Of a DNA stretch of 64,000 bases, positions 1 through 8,582 are shown one piece after another. The notes under the pieces are model-generated. The model saw only the letters and a program-made list of their open reading frames with translations, searched no databases and had not been told where the DNA came from. Numbering within the stretch: position 1 is the first letter of the stretch; every line of letters starts with the position of its first letter. The position numbers were made by a program, and so were the translations under genes. This stretch comes from Bifidobacterium crudilactis (GTDB lineage: Bacteria; Actinomycetota; Actinomycetes; Actinomycetales; Bifidobacteriaceae), in the NCBI RefSeq assembly GCF_000738005.1, contig NZ_JHAL01000002.1:866634-930633 (forward strand), read 5' to 3'.

Positions 1-146
1 CGAAAGTGCATAGCGAAGGAGCACATCGTTGCTCCAAGCAGCTTCGAACAACGTCGATATCGCAGCATCTTTCATCACCGACACGACACGGGTCACCACA
101 GGAAAGAATTTGTGTTATAGTTTCATCCGTTGCCTAAACAGCATAT

Positions 147-233
147 GTCCGGGTGGCGGAATGGTAGACGCGCTAGCTTGAGGTGCTAGTGCCTATTTAT
201 ACAGGCGTGCGGGTTCAAGTCCCGCTCCGGACA
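147..233 (+). tRNA. tRNA-Leu (anticodon GAG)
   Basis: The 87-nt sequence folds as a class II tRNA. The 7-bp acceptor stem is GTCCGGG with CTCCGGAC, the D arm is GGTAGACGC, and the anticodon stem CTAGC/GCTAG encloses the loop TTGAGGT, giving anticodon GAG. It has a long variable arm (GCCTATTTATACAGGC) and a T arm GCGGGTTCAAGTCCCGC. It reads CTC/CTT leucine codons. CCA is not encoded. A TATAGT hexamer at 116-121 is a plausible -10 box, and a strong intrinsic terminator follows directly. Confidence 0.97.
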
Positions 234-238
234 CAGAT

Positions 239-273
239 ATCGGGAGTCTTTATGACTCCCGATTTTTTGTTTT
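239..273 (+). terminator. Intrinsic terminator of tRNA-Leu
   Basis: A perfect 10-bp stem (ATCGGGAGTC with GACTCCCGAT, loop TTTAT) is followed by a T-rich tail (TTTTTGTTTT). It lies 5 nt after the tRNA, so it should end the tRNA transcript. It also argues against any start of the next gene upstream of about 274, because an in-frame ATG at 252 lies inside the hairpin. Confidence 0.9.
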
Positions 274-311
274 CACGTATTCGCCTTCACGGCTCAGGAT
301 GGTGGGATGTC

Positions 312-1187
312 ATGCATCTGGTACATATCGACAGCATCGAGGACATGCAGATCGCCGAATACACGCATCTCACCGAGCTTCAACTCCGTAACCGACTCGA
401 ACCCGAGAAGGGTGTATTCATCGCCGAATCCCCGAAAGTCATCACCCGCGCTCTCGATGCAGGCGTCGAGGTGAAATCCTTCCTCGTCGAGGAACCTTGG
501 CTTGACGGCATGAGCGACACCTTCGCCTTCGTGGATGCACACTGGGGGCCGGATATACCCGTATATGTCGCTACACCCGAACAGCTCAAGCGCATCACCG
601 GCTACAGGCTTCACCGCGGTGCGCTCAGCGCGATGAAACGATGGACGCTTCCATCGGTACGGGAACTATGCCGTGATGCCACTCGCATCGCCGTGATGGA
701 GAACATCGTGGACCACACCAATGTCGGCGCCATCATGCGTTCCGCAGCGGCTCTGAACATCGATGCGGTGCTTCTGACGCCCTCGTGTGCGGACCCGCTG
801 TACCGCAGGGCGGCACGCGTGTCGATGGGCACCGTTTTCCAGGTTCCCTGGACGCGTATATGCGACGACGACAAATCCGCATGGCCCGAACACGGTGTCG
901 AAGAGCTGCACGACCTGGGATTCACCACCGCGGCCATGGCTTTGGAACACGATTCGATTTCAATGAGCGCACTGGTCTCCCGCCTGCACGCCGACCCACA
1001 GGACCCTCGGCACATAGGGAAACTGGCACTGATCTTTGGCACGGAAGGCGATGGACTGTCCCACAGGACCATCGCCCATGCCGATTTGACCGTCAAGATA
1101 GCAATGAGCCACGGCGTGGACAGCTTGAATGTCGCCGCCTCCAGCGCCGTGGCCTTCTGGGCTACCTCAGGAATGGAAACCGAATAA
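312..1187 (+). CDS. TrmH/SpoU-family RNA 2'-O-methyltransferase
   Basis: A protein of 291 residues that should transfer a methyl group from S-adenosylmethionine to a ribose 2'-OH of rRNA or tRNA in the cytoplasm. The C-terminal half carries the three SPOUT motifs: ENIVDHTNVGAIMRSA (motif 1), LIFGTEGDGLS (motif 2) and DSLNVAASSAVAFW (motif 3). The N-terminal part (LTELQLRNRLEPEKGVFIAESPKV) matches the substrate-binding domain found in TrmH-like enzymes. The frame stays open upstream, but only through the tRNA terminator, so ATG 312 is preferred. It is convergent with the permease gene, with 5 nt between the stops. The exact RNA target is not visible. Confidence 0.88.
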   Translation: MHLVHIDSIEDMQIAEYTHLTELQLRNRLEPEKGVFIAESPKVITRALDAGVEVKSFLVEEPWLDGMSDTFAFVDAHWGPDIPVYVATPEQLKRITGYRLHRGALSAMKRWTLPSVRELCRDATRIAVMENIVDHTNVGAIMRSAAALNIDAVLLTPSCADPLYRRAARVSMGTVFQVPWTRICDDDKSAWPEHGVEELHDLGFTTAAMALEHDSISMSALVSRLHADPQDPRHIGKLALIFGTEGDGLSHRTIAHADLTVKIAMSHGVDSLNVAASSAVAFWATSGMETE

Positions 1188-1192
1188 GGCCC

Positions 1193-2521
1193 TCACTCAT
1201 GAACGGTTTTCGAGCCTTCGGCTGACGCCGTGGTCGCAACCGTGGTCTCGTCTTTGGCGATTGCACCTGTGGCTCGCCCGATGGCTGTCAATCCGTGGTA
1301 CAGCACCAGGACCGCGACCGAACCGATGGCGATGCCGTTGAAGCTCACGCCGCCGATGGCGAAGGTGAAGTTGGCGATGCCGACAATCATCGTGACGGCT
1401 CCGACCATCATGTTGACGTTCTGCCCGAAATCAACCTTGTTCTCAACCCAGATACGCACACCAAGCATGCCGATCATGCCGTACAGCAGCGTGGTCACGC
1501 CGCCGAGCACGCCTTGCGGAATGGAGTTGATGACCGCCCCGAACTTCGGGCAGAGCGCGAGTATGAAGGCGAAAGCCGCGGCGCACCAATACGCAGCCGT
1601 CGAATAGACTTTGGTGGCCGCCATCACACCGATGTTCTCGGCGTATGTGGTGGTTCCCGAACCGCCACCGAATCCAGCCAGCATCGTACCCAGGCCGTCC
1701 GAGAACAGCGCTGTGCCCATCTGCTTGTCATAATTGCGCCCGGTCATCAGCGACACGGACTTCACATGTCCGATGTTCTCGGCAATAAGCACCAGGACCA
1801 CTGGTATGAACATCGGCAGAATGCTCATGTCGGCTTGTGGAAGATGGAACTTCGGCAGGCCTATCCACGCGGCCTGTTCGATGGCGGACAGCTTCACTTC
1901 GCCTCTGAAATACGCGAAGGCGTAACCGACCAAAACCCCAAGCAGGATGTTCAGCCTGCCAATCATTCCCTTAGATAACACGCCGATGAGCATGACGGCG
2001 AGCAGCGTCACCAAGGCCGTTATCGGAGCGCCCTTGAAGTTCGTCCAGGCGGATGGCGCAAGGTTGAAGCCGATGATGGCCACCACCGCTCCATTTACCA
2101 CAGGAGGCATCAGCATATCAATCCACTTCGCTCCCGCAAAGTGGACGATCAGTCCGACGACCGCTAGCAGCGCTCCGGTGATGAGGATGCCGAAGCTCGC
2201 CACGGCCAGGCCTTTATTCGCACTCGCCACCGCCGCGATGGGAGCGATGAATCCGAAGGAGCTACCAAGATAGCTTGGCAGCTTGTTCTTGTTGATCAGC
2301 AGGAACAGCGCGGTCGCCACAGCGGTGAAGAACAGCGTGGTTGATGGGTCGAAATGAGTAAGAATCGGGACGAGGAAGGTCGCGCCGAACATGGCGATAA
2401 CATGCTGAGCGCCGATGCCGATGGTCCTCGGCCATGTCAGACGTTCGTCGGGCTCCACGACCTCACCCGGTGCCAGCGTCTTGCCGTCACCGTGCAACTT
2501 CCAACCGATTGACTGTGCCAT
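1193..2521 (-). CDS. Uracil/xanthine permease (NCS2 family)
   Basis: An integral membrane nucleobase:cation symporter of 442 residues. Many hydrophobic helices are visible (for example GAQHVIAMFGATFLVPIL near the N-terminus). The NCS2 signature region contains GLGTMLAGFGGGSGTTTYAENIGVM, with the essential glutamate in the AENIG motif; an earlier IAENIGHVKSV segment carries the second conserved glutamate. The start at 2521 is preferred over an upstream in-frame ATG because GAGAGAG lies a proper distance before it. It is divergent from glgC. UraA-like uracil uptake is the likeliest role, but xanthine cannot be excluded. Confidence 0.9.
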   Translation of the reverse strand: MAQSIGWKLHGDGKTLAPGEVVEPDERLTWPRTIGIGAQHVIAMFGATFLVPILTHFDPSTTLFFTAVATALFLLINKNKLPSYLGSSFGFIAPIAAVASANKGLAVASFGILITGALLAVVGLIVHFAGAKWIDMLMPPVVNGAVVAIIGFNLAPSAWTNFKGAPITALVTLLAVMLIGVLSKGMIGRLNILLGVLVGYAFAYFRGEVKLSAIEQAAWIGLPKFHLPQADMSILPMFIPVVLVLIAENIGHVKSVSLMTGRNYDKQMGTALFSDGLGTMLAGFGGGSGTTTYAENIGVMAATKVYSTAAYWCAAAFAFILALCPKFGAVINSIPQGVLGGVTTLLYGMIGMLGVRIWVENKVDFGQNVNMMVGAVTMIVGIANFTFAIGGVSFNGIAIGSVAVLVLYHGLTAIGRATGAIAKDETTVATTASAEGSKTVHE

Positions 2522-2640
2522 AACTGCTCTCTCTCGTATATGTGCGTCATGCCCTTCATAACGCCCTGACATAGAGTAATCCAGTAGTGTGACGCGCTGA
2601 AGTCACAAATTTCGGGACCTAATCAAGAATTTATGCAATG

Positions 2641-2727
2641 ATGGAGGCGATGAAGTTTCGCAATGTCGCGAATCGGCTGCTTCACCGGGTCGTACGCCAT
2701 CAAGCTGACGGAAGGAGAGCGAGATGA
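2641..2727 (+). CDS. Possible leader ORF overlapping glgC start
   Basis: A 28-codon open frame begins at ATG 2641 and its TGA overlaps the ATG of glgC (ATGA at 2724-2727). The predicted peptide is arginine-rich ([18 protein letters not shown] then [10 protein letters not shown]). A second in-frame ATG at 2650 follows GGAGG closely. The 1-nt-offset overlap is typical of translational coupling, but short ORFs of this size arise by chance and I recognise no family. Confidence 0.25.
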   Translation: MEAMKFRNVANRLLHRVVRHQADGRRAR

Positions 2728-3968
2728 GTAAGAATCCTAAGATTCTGTCCATTGTCCTGGCAGGAGGAGAAGGAACCCGGCTCATGCCGCTTACCAGAGA
2801 CCGTGCCAAACCAGCGGTTCCTTTCGGCGGCGTTTTCAGGTTGATTGATTTTCCTTTGAGCAATCTCGTGAATTCGGGGTATAGGCAAATCGTCGTCCTG
2901 ACCCAATACAAATCGCATTCGCTTGACCGGCATATCTCGCAGATGTGGCGATTCTCGCCGATGCTGGGGAGCTACGTCTCCCCAGTCCCGGCGCAACAAC
3001 GTCTGGGCAAGCATTGGTATCTCGGCTCCGCCGACGCCATTTATCAGACCATCAACATCATCGAGGATGTTCAACCCGACATCGTACTGATTCTCGGGGC
3101 CGATCACGTCTATCGCATGGATTTCGAGCAGATGGTGCAACAGCATATCGACTCCGGAGCCGAGTTTACGGTAGCGGGCATCCGACAGCCGGCGGTAGAC
3201 GCCAAGCAGTTCGGAGTCATCGACGTCGATCCAGATCATCCGAACATGATTCGCAGCTTCCAGGAGAAGCCGGACGAGCCTTCCGTCCTGCCTGACGACC
3301 CGACCCAGATACTCGCCTCCATGGGCAACTACGTCGCGAACACCAAATCCCTGTTCGAAGCGCTGGCTCTGGATGAGAAGGCTTCGGACACCAAGCACGA
3401 TATGGGCGGTGACATCGCTCCGTACTTCGCCAGCCGCGGCGAGGCAGGCGTCTATGATTTCAACAAGAACGAGGTACCTGGTTCGAACACCAAGGACCAC
3501 GCCTACTGGCGTGATGTGGGAACCATCAAACAGTTCTACGACGCTCATATGGATCTCATCGCCTATGTGCCGGAGTTCAATCTGTACAACTCGCAATGGC
3601 CCATCTACACCAATATCGGTTCCTTGCCGCCTGCGAAGTTCGTGCACTCCGGTCAGGACAGGGTCGGCCACGCCACGGATTCCATCGTCTCCCCCGGCGT
3701 CATCGTCTCTGGTGGTGAGGTTCATCATTCGGTGCTGTCACCGAACGTCCATATCCATTCCTGGGCTCAGGTGGTCGATTCGATTCTCTTCAACAACGTC
3801 ATCGTCAACCGTCGTGCACGCATCTACAAGGCCATCATCGACAAGAACGTGGTGCTTGAAGAGAATGCCACGGTCGGCATCGATACGCAGCACGATATCG
3901 AACGCGGCTTCACCGTCACCGCCGAGGGCATCACCGTGGTACCCAAGGGCACAGTGGTCAAGGATTGA
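2724..3968 (+). CDS. glgC: Glucose-1-phosphate adenylyltransferase (ADP-glucose pyrophosphorylase)
   Basis: Makes ADP-glucose from ATP and glucose-1-phosphate, the committed step of bacterial glycogen synthesis. The 414-residue length is normal. The N-terminal nucleotidyltransferase domain has [21 protein letters not shown] (residues about 11-31). [12 protein letters not shown] and the FQEKP segment form further active-site elements. A left-handed beta-helix follows at the C-terminus ([20 protein letters not shown], then [13 protein letters not shown]). GGAAGGAGAG precedes the ATG. It stands alone here; the debranching gene glgX is at 55.3 kb in the same window. It is normally allosterically controlled by glycolytic intermediates. 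Confidence 0.97.
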   Translation: MSKNPKILSIVLAGGEGTRLMPLTRDRAKPAVPFGGVFRLIDFPLSNLVNSGYRQIVVLTQYKSHSLDRHISQMWRFSPMLGSYVSPVPAQQRLGKHWYLGSADAIYQTINIIEDVQPDIVLILGADHVYRMDFEQMVQQHIDSGAEFTVAGIRQPAVDAKQFGVIDVDPDHPNMIRSFQEKPDEPSVLPDDPTQILASMGNYVANTKSLFEALALDEKASDTKHDMGGDIAPYFASRGEAGVYDFNKNEVPGSNTKDHAYWRDVGTIKQFYDAHMDLIAYVPEFNLYNSQWPIYTNIGSLPPAKFVHSGQDRVGHATDSIVSPGVIVSGGEVHHSVLSPNVHIHSWAQVVDSILFNNVIVNRRARIYKAIIDKNVVLEENATVGIDTQHDIERGFTVTAEGITVVPKGTVVKD

Positions 3969-3991
3969 AACGGACGAACTCATACCATATG

Positions 3992-4064
3992 AGATAACTG
4001 CGCTAAAAGGACAGCTATTCGGAGAAAAGTTCCTCGAATAGCTGTCCTTTTAGCGCAGTTATCT
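3992..4064. repeat. Dispersed palindromic element, copy 1
   Basis: A perfect 30-bp inverted repeat with a 13-nt loop; the arms begin AGATAACTGCGCTAAAAGG and end CCTTTTAGCGCAGTTATCT. It sits between the convergent genes glgC and sufT and is the most perfect of six related copies in the window (others at 12143, 22627, 34490, 48021 and 63080). It could act as a bidirectional terminator or mRNA 3'-end stabiliser, although no T-run follows the stem. Confidence 0.85.
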
Positions 4065-4073
4065 TGCCGAAAC

Positions 4074-4646
4074 TCAGGTATGCGGCATGGCGCTGAAATT
4101 GAAGCCCAAAGCCGCCAGCTGCTCACGACCTTCCGGCGATATCATATCCATCGTCCACCGAGGCGTCCACGTCCAATCAATACGGAACTCTTCCACCAGC
4201 CCAGCAAGGACGCTGGCGCACTGGTCCTCCAGCATATCCGTCAGCGGGCAGGCAGGCGTGGTGAGCGTCATCGTGATAATCGCCCTGCCGAGTTCGTCGA
4301 TTTCAATACCGTAGACCAGGCCCAGATCAATCACGTCGATACCGAGTTCGGGGTCAATGACCTGATGCAGGGCTTCCATCACGTCCTGTGCCGTGGCCCT
4401 GCCGATGTCGTCGAGCGCCTTGATAGGAATCTGCGCCTCGTCCTCGTCTCCCCCGCAGCCGCAACTACCCCCGCAGGCGCAGCCGTCATGCTCTCCGTGG
4501 GCATGCGATTCGTTGGAACGGTTGTACAGCGCGGCCCGTTCCGGATTGGCCATCACCTTACGTGCGGCATCTTCACTGCCTACGACGGATTCTATGGAAT
4601 CCAGTATCGAACCCGTTGGTTCCGGCACCAAACTTGACTGTGTCAT
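4074..4646 (-). CDS. sufT: SufT-like MIP18/DUF59 iron-sulfur assembly factor
   Basis: A 190-residue protein with a MIP18 (DUF59) domain in its C-terminal half: DVMEALHQVIDPELGIDVIDLGLVYGI, then TMTLTTPACPLTDML, where the cysteine before PLTD is the conserved residue of the family. An N-terminal extension is acidic and Cys/Gly-rich (GCACGGSCGCGGDEDEA) and could bind metal. The start at 4646 is set by AAGGAG lying in the last codons of sufU, which ends 1 nt upstream. As the last gene of the suf operon it probably helps mature or target Fe-S clusters. Confidence 0.88.
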   Translation of the reverse strand: MTQSSLVPEPTGSILDSIESVVGSEDAARKVMANPERAALYNRSNESHAHGEHDGCACGGSCGCGGDEDEAQIPIKALDDIGRATAQDVMEALHQVIDPELGIDVIDLGLVYGIEIDELGRAIITMTLTTPACPLTDMLEDQCASVLAGLVEEFRIDWTWTPRWTMDMISPEGREQLAALGFNFSAMPHT

Positions 4647-4647
4647 G

Positions 4648-5280
4648 TCACCGCTCCTTTGTCTGTACTGCCGCCGACGTCGTGCCTTCAACCTTGGAGA
4701 GGGCCTGAGCGACCGCAGCCTTCATGCCTTCCCATCCGAGCAAAGCGCATTTGATGCGCATCGGGTAGCGTGACACTCCCTGGAACACCACGGCATCACC
4801 CAATCGCTCGTCGTCGACATCCTCCGGCAGGCCTTTGCCCCTGGAATCCATCAACTTGTGGAAATCCTCCGCCATCTGCATGGCTTCGGCGACCGATGAG
4901 TGCCCGATCAGATCGACCATAACCGACAGGCTGGCCTGAGAAATCGAACAGCCCTGACCATCCCACACCAGACGTTCGATGCGCGCAGGTCTGCCATCCG
5001 AACCGTCGGAAACCTCAACGTGAACGGTCACCTCGTCGCCGCAGGTCGGGTTGAACTGATGAGACTGGGCGGGAATGCAGTATTCGTGCGACTGCGCAAG
5101 CGTCACCGAATCATCCGATCCGATGCCGTCTGTTTCGAGATCCAGTTTGCCATGGGGATCTCTTGCAGCATCCAGAATAACCTCCTGGTACATCTGTTCA
5201 AGATCCTCATCTGTCATGCCATATAACGCCATGTGGTCTAAATTACTCGTTTCCTGTGTTGTTGGCGAAGATGCTTTCAC
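4648..5280 (-). CDS. sufU: SufU-type iron-sulfur/sulfur-transfer scaffold
   Basis: A NifU N-terminal (IscU-like) protein in the position of SufU, which accepts sulfur from SufS through a zinc-bound cysteine. Conserved elements are MYQEVILDAARDPHGK, HQFNPTCGDEVTVHVEV (first cysteine), WDGQGCSISQASLSVMVDL (second cysteine) and RIKCALLGW (third cysteine), matching the three metal-ligand cysteines of the family. GTG 5280 overlaps the sufS stop (GTGA), but ATG 5232 is also possible because neither has a good ribosome-binding site. It is embedded in the suf operon between sufS and sufT. Confidence 0.92.
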   Translation of the reverse strand: MKASSPTTQETSNLDHMALYGMTDEDLEQMYQEVILDAARDPHGKLDLETDGIGSDDSVTLAQSHEYCIPAQSHQFNPTCGDEVTVHVEVSDGSDGRPARIERLVWDGQGCSISQASLSVMVDLIGHSSVAEAMQMAEDFHKLMDSRGKGLPEDVDDERLGDAVVFQGVSRYPMRIKCALLGWEGMKAAVAQALSKVEGTTSAAVQTKER

Positions 5281-6560
5281 TTGACGCGGAAGAAGCCACG
5301 GACTCCGCCGACGACTTCAACCAGAGCCTGCGCCTCCCGAGGGCTGTTGTATACAGCGCTCGACGCGCGGTTCGAAGCATAGACACCGAAATGACGATGC
5401 ACCGGCTGAGCGCAATGATGACCGACACGTATGGCGATTCCCTGAGCGTCGATGAACTGCCCGACATCATGCGGGTGCACACCCTCGACCTCGAATGCCA
5501 CCGTGCCGATACGGCCTTCCTCGCTGCGCGGCCCCAGAATACGCACACCCTCGACATCACCGAGCTTGAGCAGCTCACGCGTTATCGTCGCCTCGTGGGC
5601 TTCGATGCGCTTCATGCCGATGCCCATCAGCCAATCTGCAGCCACCCCGGCTGCCACGATCTGGGCGACCGGCTGGGTTCCTGCTTCAAAACGTGCCGGC
5701 GGAGCCATGTATTGGGCTGGCTTGTCCATGAAGGCCAGTTCGACCATCGAACCTCCGAAGCTCGCAGGTGGCAACGCTTCGAGCAGCTCACGCTTGCCAT
5801 ACAGGAATCCCACACCCGTTGGGCCATACATCTTGTGTGCGCTCCAAGCCGCGAAATCAACATCCAGAGCATGAAAGTCCACGGCAAGATGCGGTACCGA
5901 TTGGCAGGCATCGAGCACTACGATCGCCCCCACCTCGTGGGCACGCCGCACAATCGGCGCAATGTCCGTGATGGCTCCTGTGGTGTTGCCAACATGGGTG
6001 ATGGCCACGATTCTGCATCGTTCGGTGATGACTTCGGAGGCGGAATCGGCAAGCACCCGACCTTCATCATCCAGGTCGAAGTACTTCAGCGTCGCGCCCG
6101 TGCGCTGAGCCAGTTCCTGGAAAGGCAACAGCACGGAATGGTGTTCGGCCTTGCTCACCACGATCTCATCCCCCGGATGCAGAGCGAAGCGCTTTGCGGC
6201 TTCACCACCCTGCCCCAGAGAGGCATTGCCGAAAGCGGTGGCCAGGAGATTGAGCGAAGCGGTGGCCCCGGCCGTGAAGACGATTTCCTCCTCGCCTTCA
6301 TCGGCATCGGCATTGACCAGGCGCGCGATTTTGCCGCGAGCCTCCTCGAATGCCATCGTGCTGCGTGCGGCGAGCTCATGGGCTCCGCGATGCACACCGG
6401 CATTGATTGTGCGGTAGAACGTCGACTCGGCGTCAATCACAGCTTCGGGTTTTTGCGACGTTGCAGCAGAATCCAGATACACCAAAGGATGCCCGTGAAT
6501 CTCCTGCTGCAGTATCGGGAACTGCTGTCGTATCGCCTCGAAATCGTCCAGCTCGCTCAT
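5277..6560 (-). CDS. sufS: Cysteine desulfurase SufS
   Basis: A class V aminotransferase-fold PLP enzyme (427 residues) that releases sulfur from cysteine as an enzyme persulfide for cluster assembly. Visible hallmarks are the N-terminal PLYLDSAATSQKP-like segment (here VYLDSAATSQKPEAV), the PLP-lysine region AWSAHKMYGPTGVGFLYGK, and the C-terminal RVGHHCAQPVHRHFGV motif with the catalytic cysteine. It overlaps sufC by 1 nt at its start (6560) and sufU at its end, so the operon is tightly coupled. Confidence 0.96.
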   Translation of the reverse strand: MSELDDFEAIRQQFPILQQEIHGHPLVYLDSAATSQKPEAVIDAESTFYRTINAGVHRGAHELAARSTMAFEEARGKIARLVNADADEGEEEIVFTAGATASLNLLATAFGNASLGQGGEAAKRFALHPGDEIVVSKAEHHSVLLPFQELAQRTGATLKYFDLDDEGRVLADSASEVITERCRIVAITHVGNTTGAITDIAPIVRRAHEVGAIVVLDACQSVPHLAVDFHALDVDFAAWSAHKMYGPTGVGFLYGKRELLEALPPASFGGSMVELAFMDKPAQYMAPPARFEAGTQPVAQIVAAGVAADWLMGIGMKRIEAHEATITRELLKLGDVEGVRILGPRSEEGRIGTVAFEVEGVHPHDVGQFIDAQGIAIRVGHHCAQPVHRHFGVYASNRASSAVYNSPREAQALVEVVGGVRGFFRVK

Positions 6561-7339
6561 CAGGCCAACGCCGATTCCGAGTTCGAGCCTTCGGGAAGAT
6601 AGCGATCGTAGCCTGATTCCTCAAGCTCGTCAGCCAGTTCAGGGCCGCCCGTCTTCACGAAGTGACCGTCCGCGAATACATGCACGATGTCTGGCTTGAT
6701 GTACTTGAGGATGCGGGTGTAATGGGTGACCATGAGAATCCCGAGTCCGGAATTCTCCTTGGCGCGATTCACGCCTTCGGAAACGATGCGCAAGGCATCG
6801 ACGTCAAGACCTGAATCCGTTTCGTCGAGCACGGCGAACTTGGGCTTGAGCAGTTCCAGCTGCAGAACCTCGGCACGTTTCTTCTCACCGCCGGAGAAGC
6901 CTTCATTCACCGAACGCTGCGCGAACTTCGGATCCATTCTCAACTTCTGCATGGCACCCGACAGGTCTTTGGTCCACTGCCTGATGGCGGGGGCCTTGCC
7001 GTCGATCTCCGTCTTCGCGGTCCTGAGGAAGTTGGTCATCGACACACCGGGGACCTCGACCGGGTACTGCATGGCCAGGAACAGGCCTGCCTTGGCCCGC
7101 TCGTCGGGAGTCATGGTAAGAATATCCACACCATCGAGCAGCGCCACACCGGAATCGACCTCATACTTCGGGTGACCTGCAAGGGTGTAGGCCAGCGTGG
7201 ACTTTCCCGAGCCGTTGGGTCCCATGATGGCATGCGTCTCATTGGAGTTCACCGTAAGGTTCACCCCTTTGAGAATCTGCTTCTTGCCTTCCTTGGTCTC
7301 TACGGAAGCGTACAGATCCTTGATTTCCAGCGTTGCCAT
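6560..7339 (-). CDS. sufC: Fe-S cluster assembly ATPase SufC
   Basis: The ABC-type ATPase of the SufBCD scaffold (259 residues). The Walker A is GPNGSGKST in HAIMGPNGSGKSTLAYTLAG. The signature appears as NEGFSGGEKKRAEVLQL and Walker B as FAVLDETDSGLDVDAL, where the SGLD form is typical of SufC. It has no membrane segments, as expected for a soluble partner of SufB and SufD. It sits 1 nt after sufD and overlaps sufS. Confidence 0.97.
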   Translation of the reverse strand: MATLEIKDLYASVETKEGKKQILKGVNLTVNSNETHAIMGPNGSGKSTLAYTLAGHPKYEVDSGVALLDGVDILTMTPDERAKAGLFLAMQYPVEVPGVSMTNFLRTAKTEIDGKAPAIRQWTKDLSGAMQKLRMDPKFAQRSVNEGFSGGEKKRAEVLQLELLKPKFAVLDETDSGLDVDALRIVSEGVNRAKENSGLGILMVTHYTRILKYIKPDIVHVFADGHFVKTGGPELADELEESGYDRYLPEGSNSESALA

Positions 7340-7340
7340 A

Positions 7341-8582
7341 TCAGTTCTCCTCCAAAACGTGTTGCATATCCTCTGACTCCCCTTTGGCGAGTCTGCGATC
7401 GATGGTGCCCATGAGATGCCCCGAAATCGATGGAATGCCGATCTCGTCGATCAGCTCTCCGAAGAAGCCTCTGACCACCAGTTTGCGCGCCTCCGCTTCG
7501 GGAATGCCGCGTGACTGCAGGTAGAACAACTCCTCGTCGTCGAAACGGCCCACCGAGCTGGCATGCCCTGCACCGATGATGTTGCCGTTCTCGATTTCGA
7601 GGTTTGGCTCGGAATCAGCGACGGCACCGGGCGTCAGTACCAGATTCCTGTTCAACTCATAGGAATCGGTTCCCGGAGCGGTCGGCAGAATCAGCGCATT
7701 GCCCACCCAGGTCGAATGCGCTCCCTGGCCTTCGAGTGCACCCTTGTACACCACGCGAGACTTGCACTCAGGATGGTTGTGCACCACCATCGTGCGATGC
7801 TCCATATGCTCGCCCGGATCGACAAAGTAGATGCCGAGCATGTTGAGATCGGACTGAGGTCCACCGAAATCCTGATCCATACGAAGTCGAATCACATCAC
7901 CGCTGAGCGTGACCACGGAATGCCGCAGGGAAGCCTCCTTGCCGACATGGATGCGGTGGTTGCCCACATGCTTCGAGTCATGGGTCCATTCCTGGACGAA
8001 TGTGGTGCTGACATGCGATTGTTCGCCCGTGGTGATCTCCACTCCTTCGGCGAGCTTCGCCTGTCCCTGATGCTCCACCACCACGTCGGCATGAATCCCA
8101 TCGTCGACCGCGATGACCAGGTGCAGGGCATCCAATTCGAGCCCGCCTCCGGTCACATTGATCAGCACGGGTGATTCGGTGTCCTGATGAATCTGCACCA
8201 GGACGGCGTCCTTGGCGCTGGCCCATTCCACCGAAGAGACGCGGTCGTTGGGCATGGAGACCGTACCGCTCGGAGCGGTGTCCTTCGGGACCCTGCGTAT
8301 CTGCACTGCGGCCTCATCCAGAGGGGTGCCGTCAATGGATTTCACCGTGACCTCGGTTTTGCCCGAAGCGTCGAACACCTGGAAGAATTCCTGGATGCGA
8401 TCGACAGGGGTGAAACGCCAGTCGTTATCCCTTCGAGTCGGAATCTCATAGGTATCCGGCGAGAAGGAGCGAGGCGAACGATCCGCACTCGATGGCATCA
8501 GGGCAGGAACCGCATAGGGATCGTGTGGATCAGCCTGCGGCATCCTTACTTCGTGTTCCGTCATACGTTCTGATTCACTCAT
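7341..8582 (-). CDS. sufD: Fe-S cluster assembly protein SufD
   Basis: A 413-residue SufB/SufD-family beta-helix protein. The family core is visible in RTMVVHNHPECKSRVVYKGALEGQGAHS-type sequence and the C-terminal block GAGHASSVGRFDDEELFYLQSRGIPEAEARKLVVRGFFGELI. It pairs with SufB and binds SufC. It starts on the last base of sufB, with a shared ATGA-type junction at 8582, so translation is probably coupled. Confidence 0.95.
   Translation of the reverse strand: MSESERMTEHEVRMPQADPHDPYAVPALMPSSADRSPRSFSPDTYEIPTRRDNDWRFTPVDRIQEFFQVFDASGKTEVTVKSIDGTPLDEAAVQIRRVPKDTAPSGTVSMPNDRVSSVEWASAKDAVLVQIHQDTESPVLINVTGGGLELDALHLVIAVDDGIHADVVVEHQGQAKLAEGVEITTGEQSHVSTTFVQEWTHDSKHVGNHRIHVGKEASLRHSVVTLSGDVIRLRMDQDFGGPQSDLNMLGIYFVDPGEHMEHRTMVVHNHPECKSRVVYKGALEGQGAHSTWVGNALILPTAPGTDSYELNRNLVLTPGAVADSEPNLEIENGNIIGAGHASSVGRFDDEELFYLQSRGIPEAEARKLVVRGFFGELIDEIGIPSISGHLMGTIDRRLAKGESEDMQHVLEEN

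Noticed and set aside
183..311. N-terminal extension of the methyltransferase into tRNA-Leu
   Set aside because: It would translate the tRNA and its terminator hairpin; ATG 312 begins the conserved protein.
5256..6602. Long plus-strand open frame opposite sufS
   Set aside because: It is antisense to a complete SufS with catalytic motifs and has no family features; high-GC codon bias makes such mirror frames.
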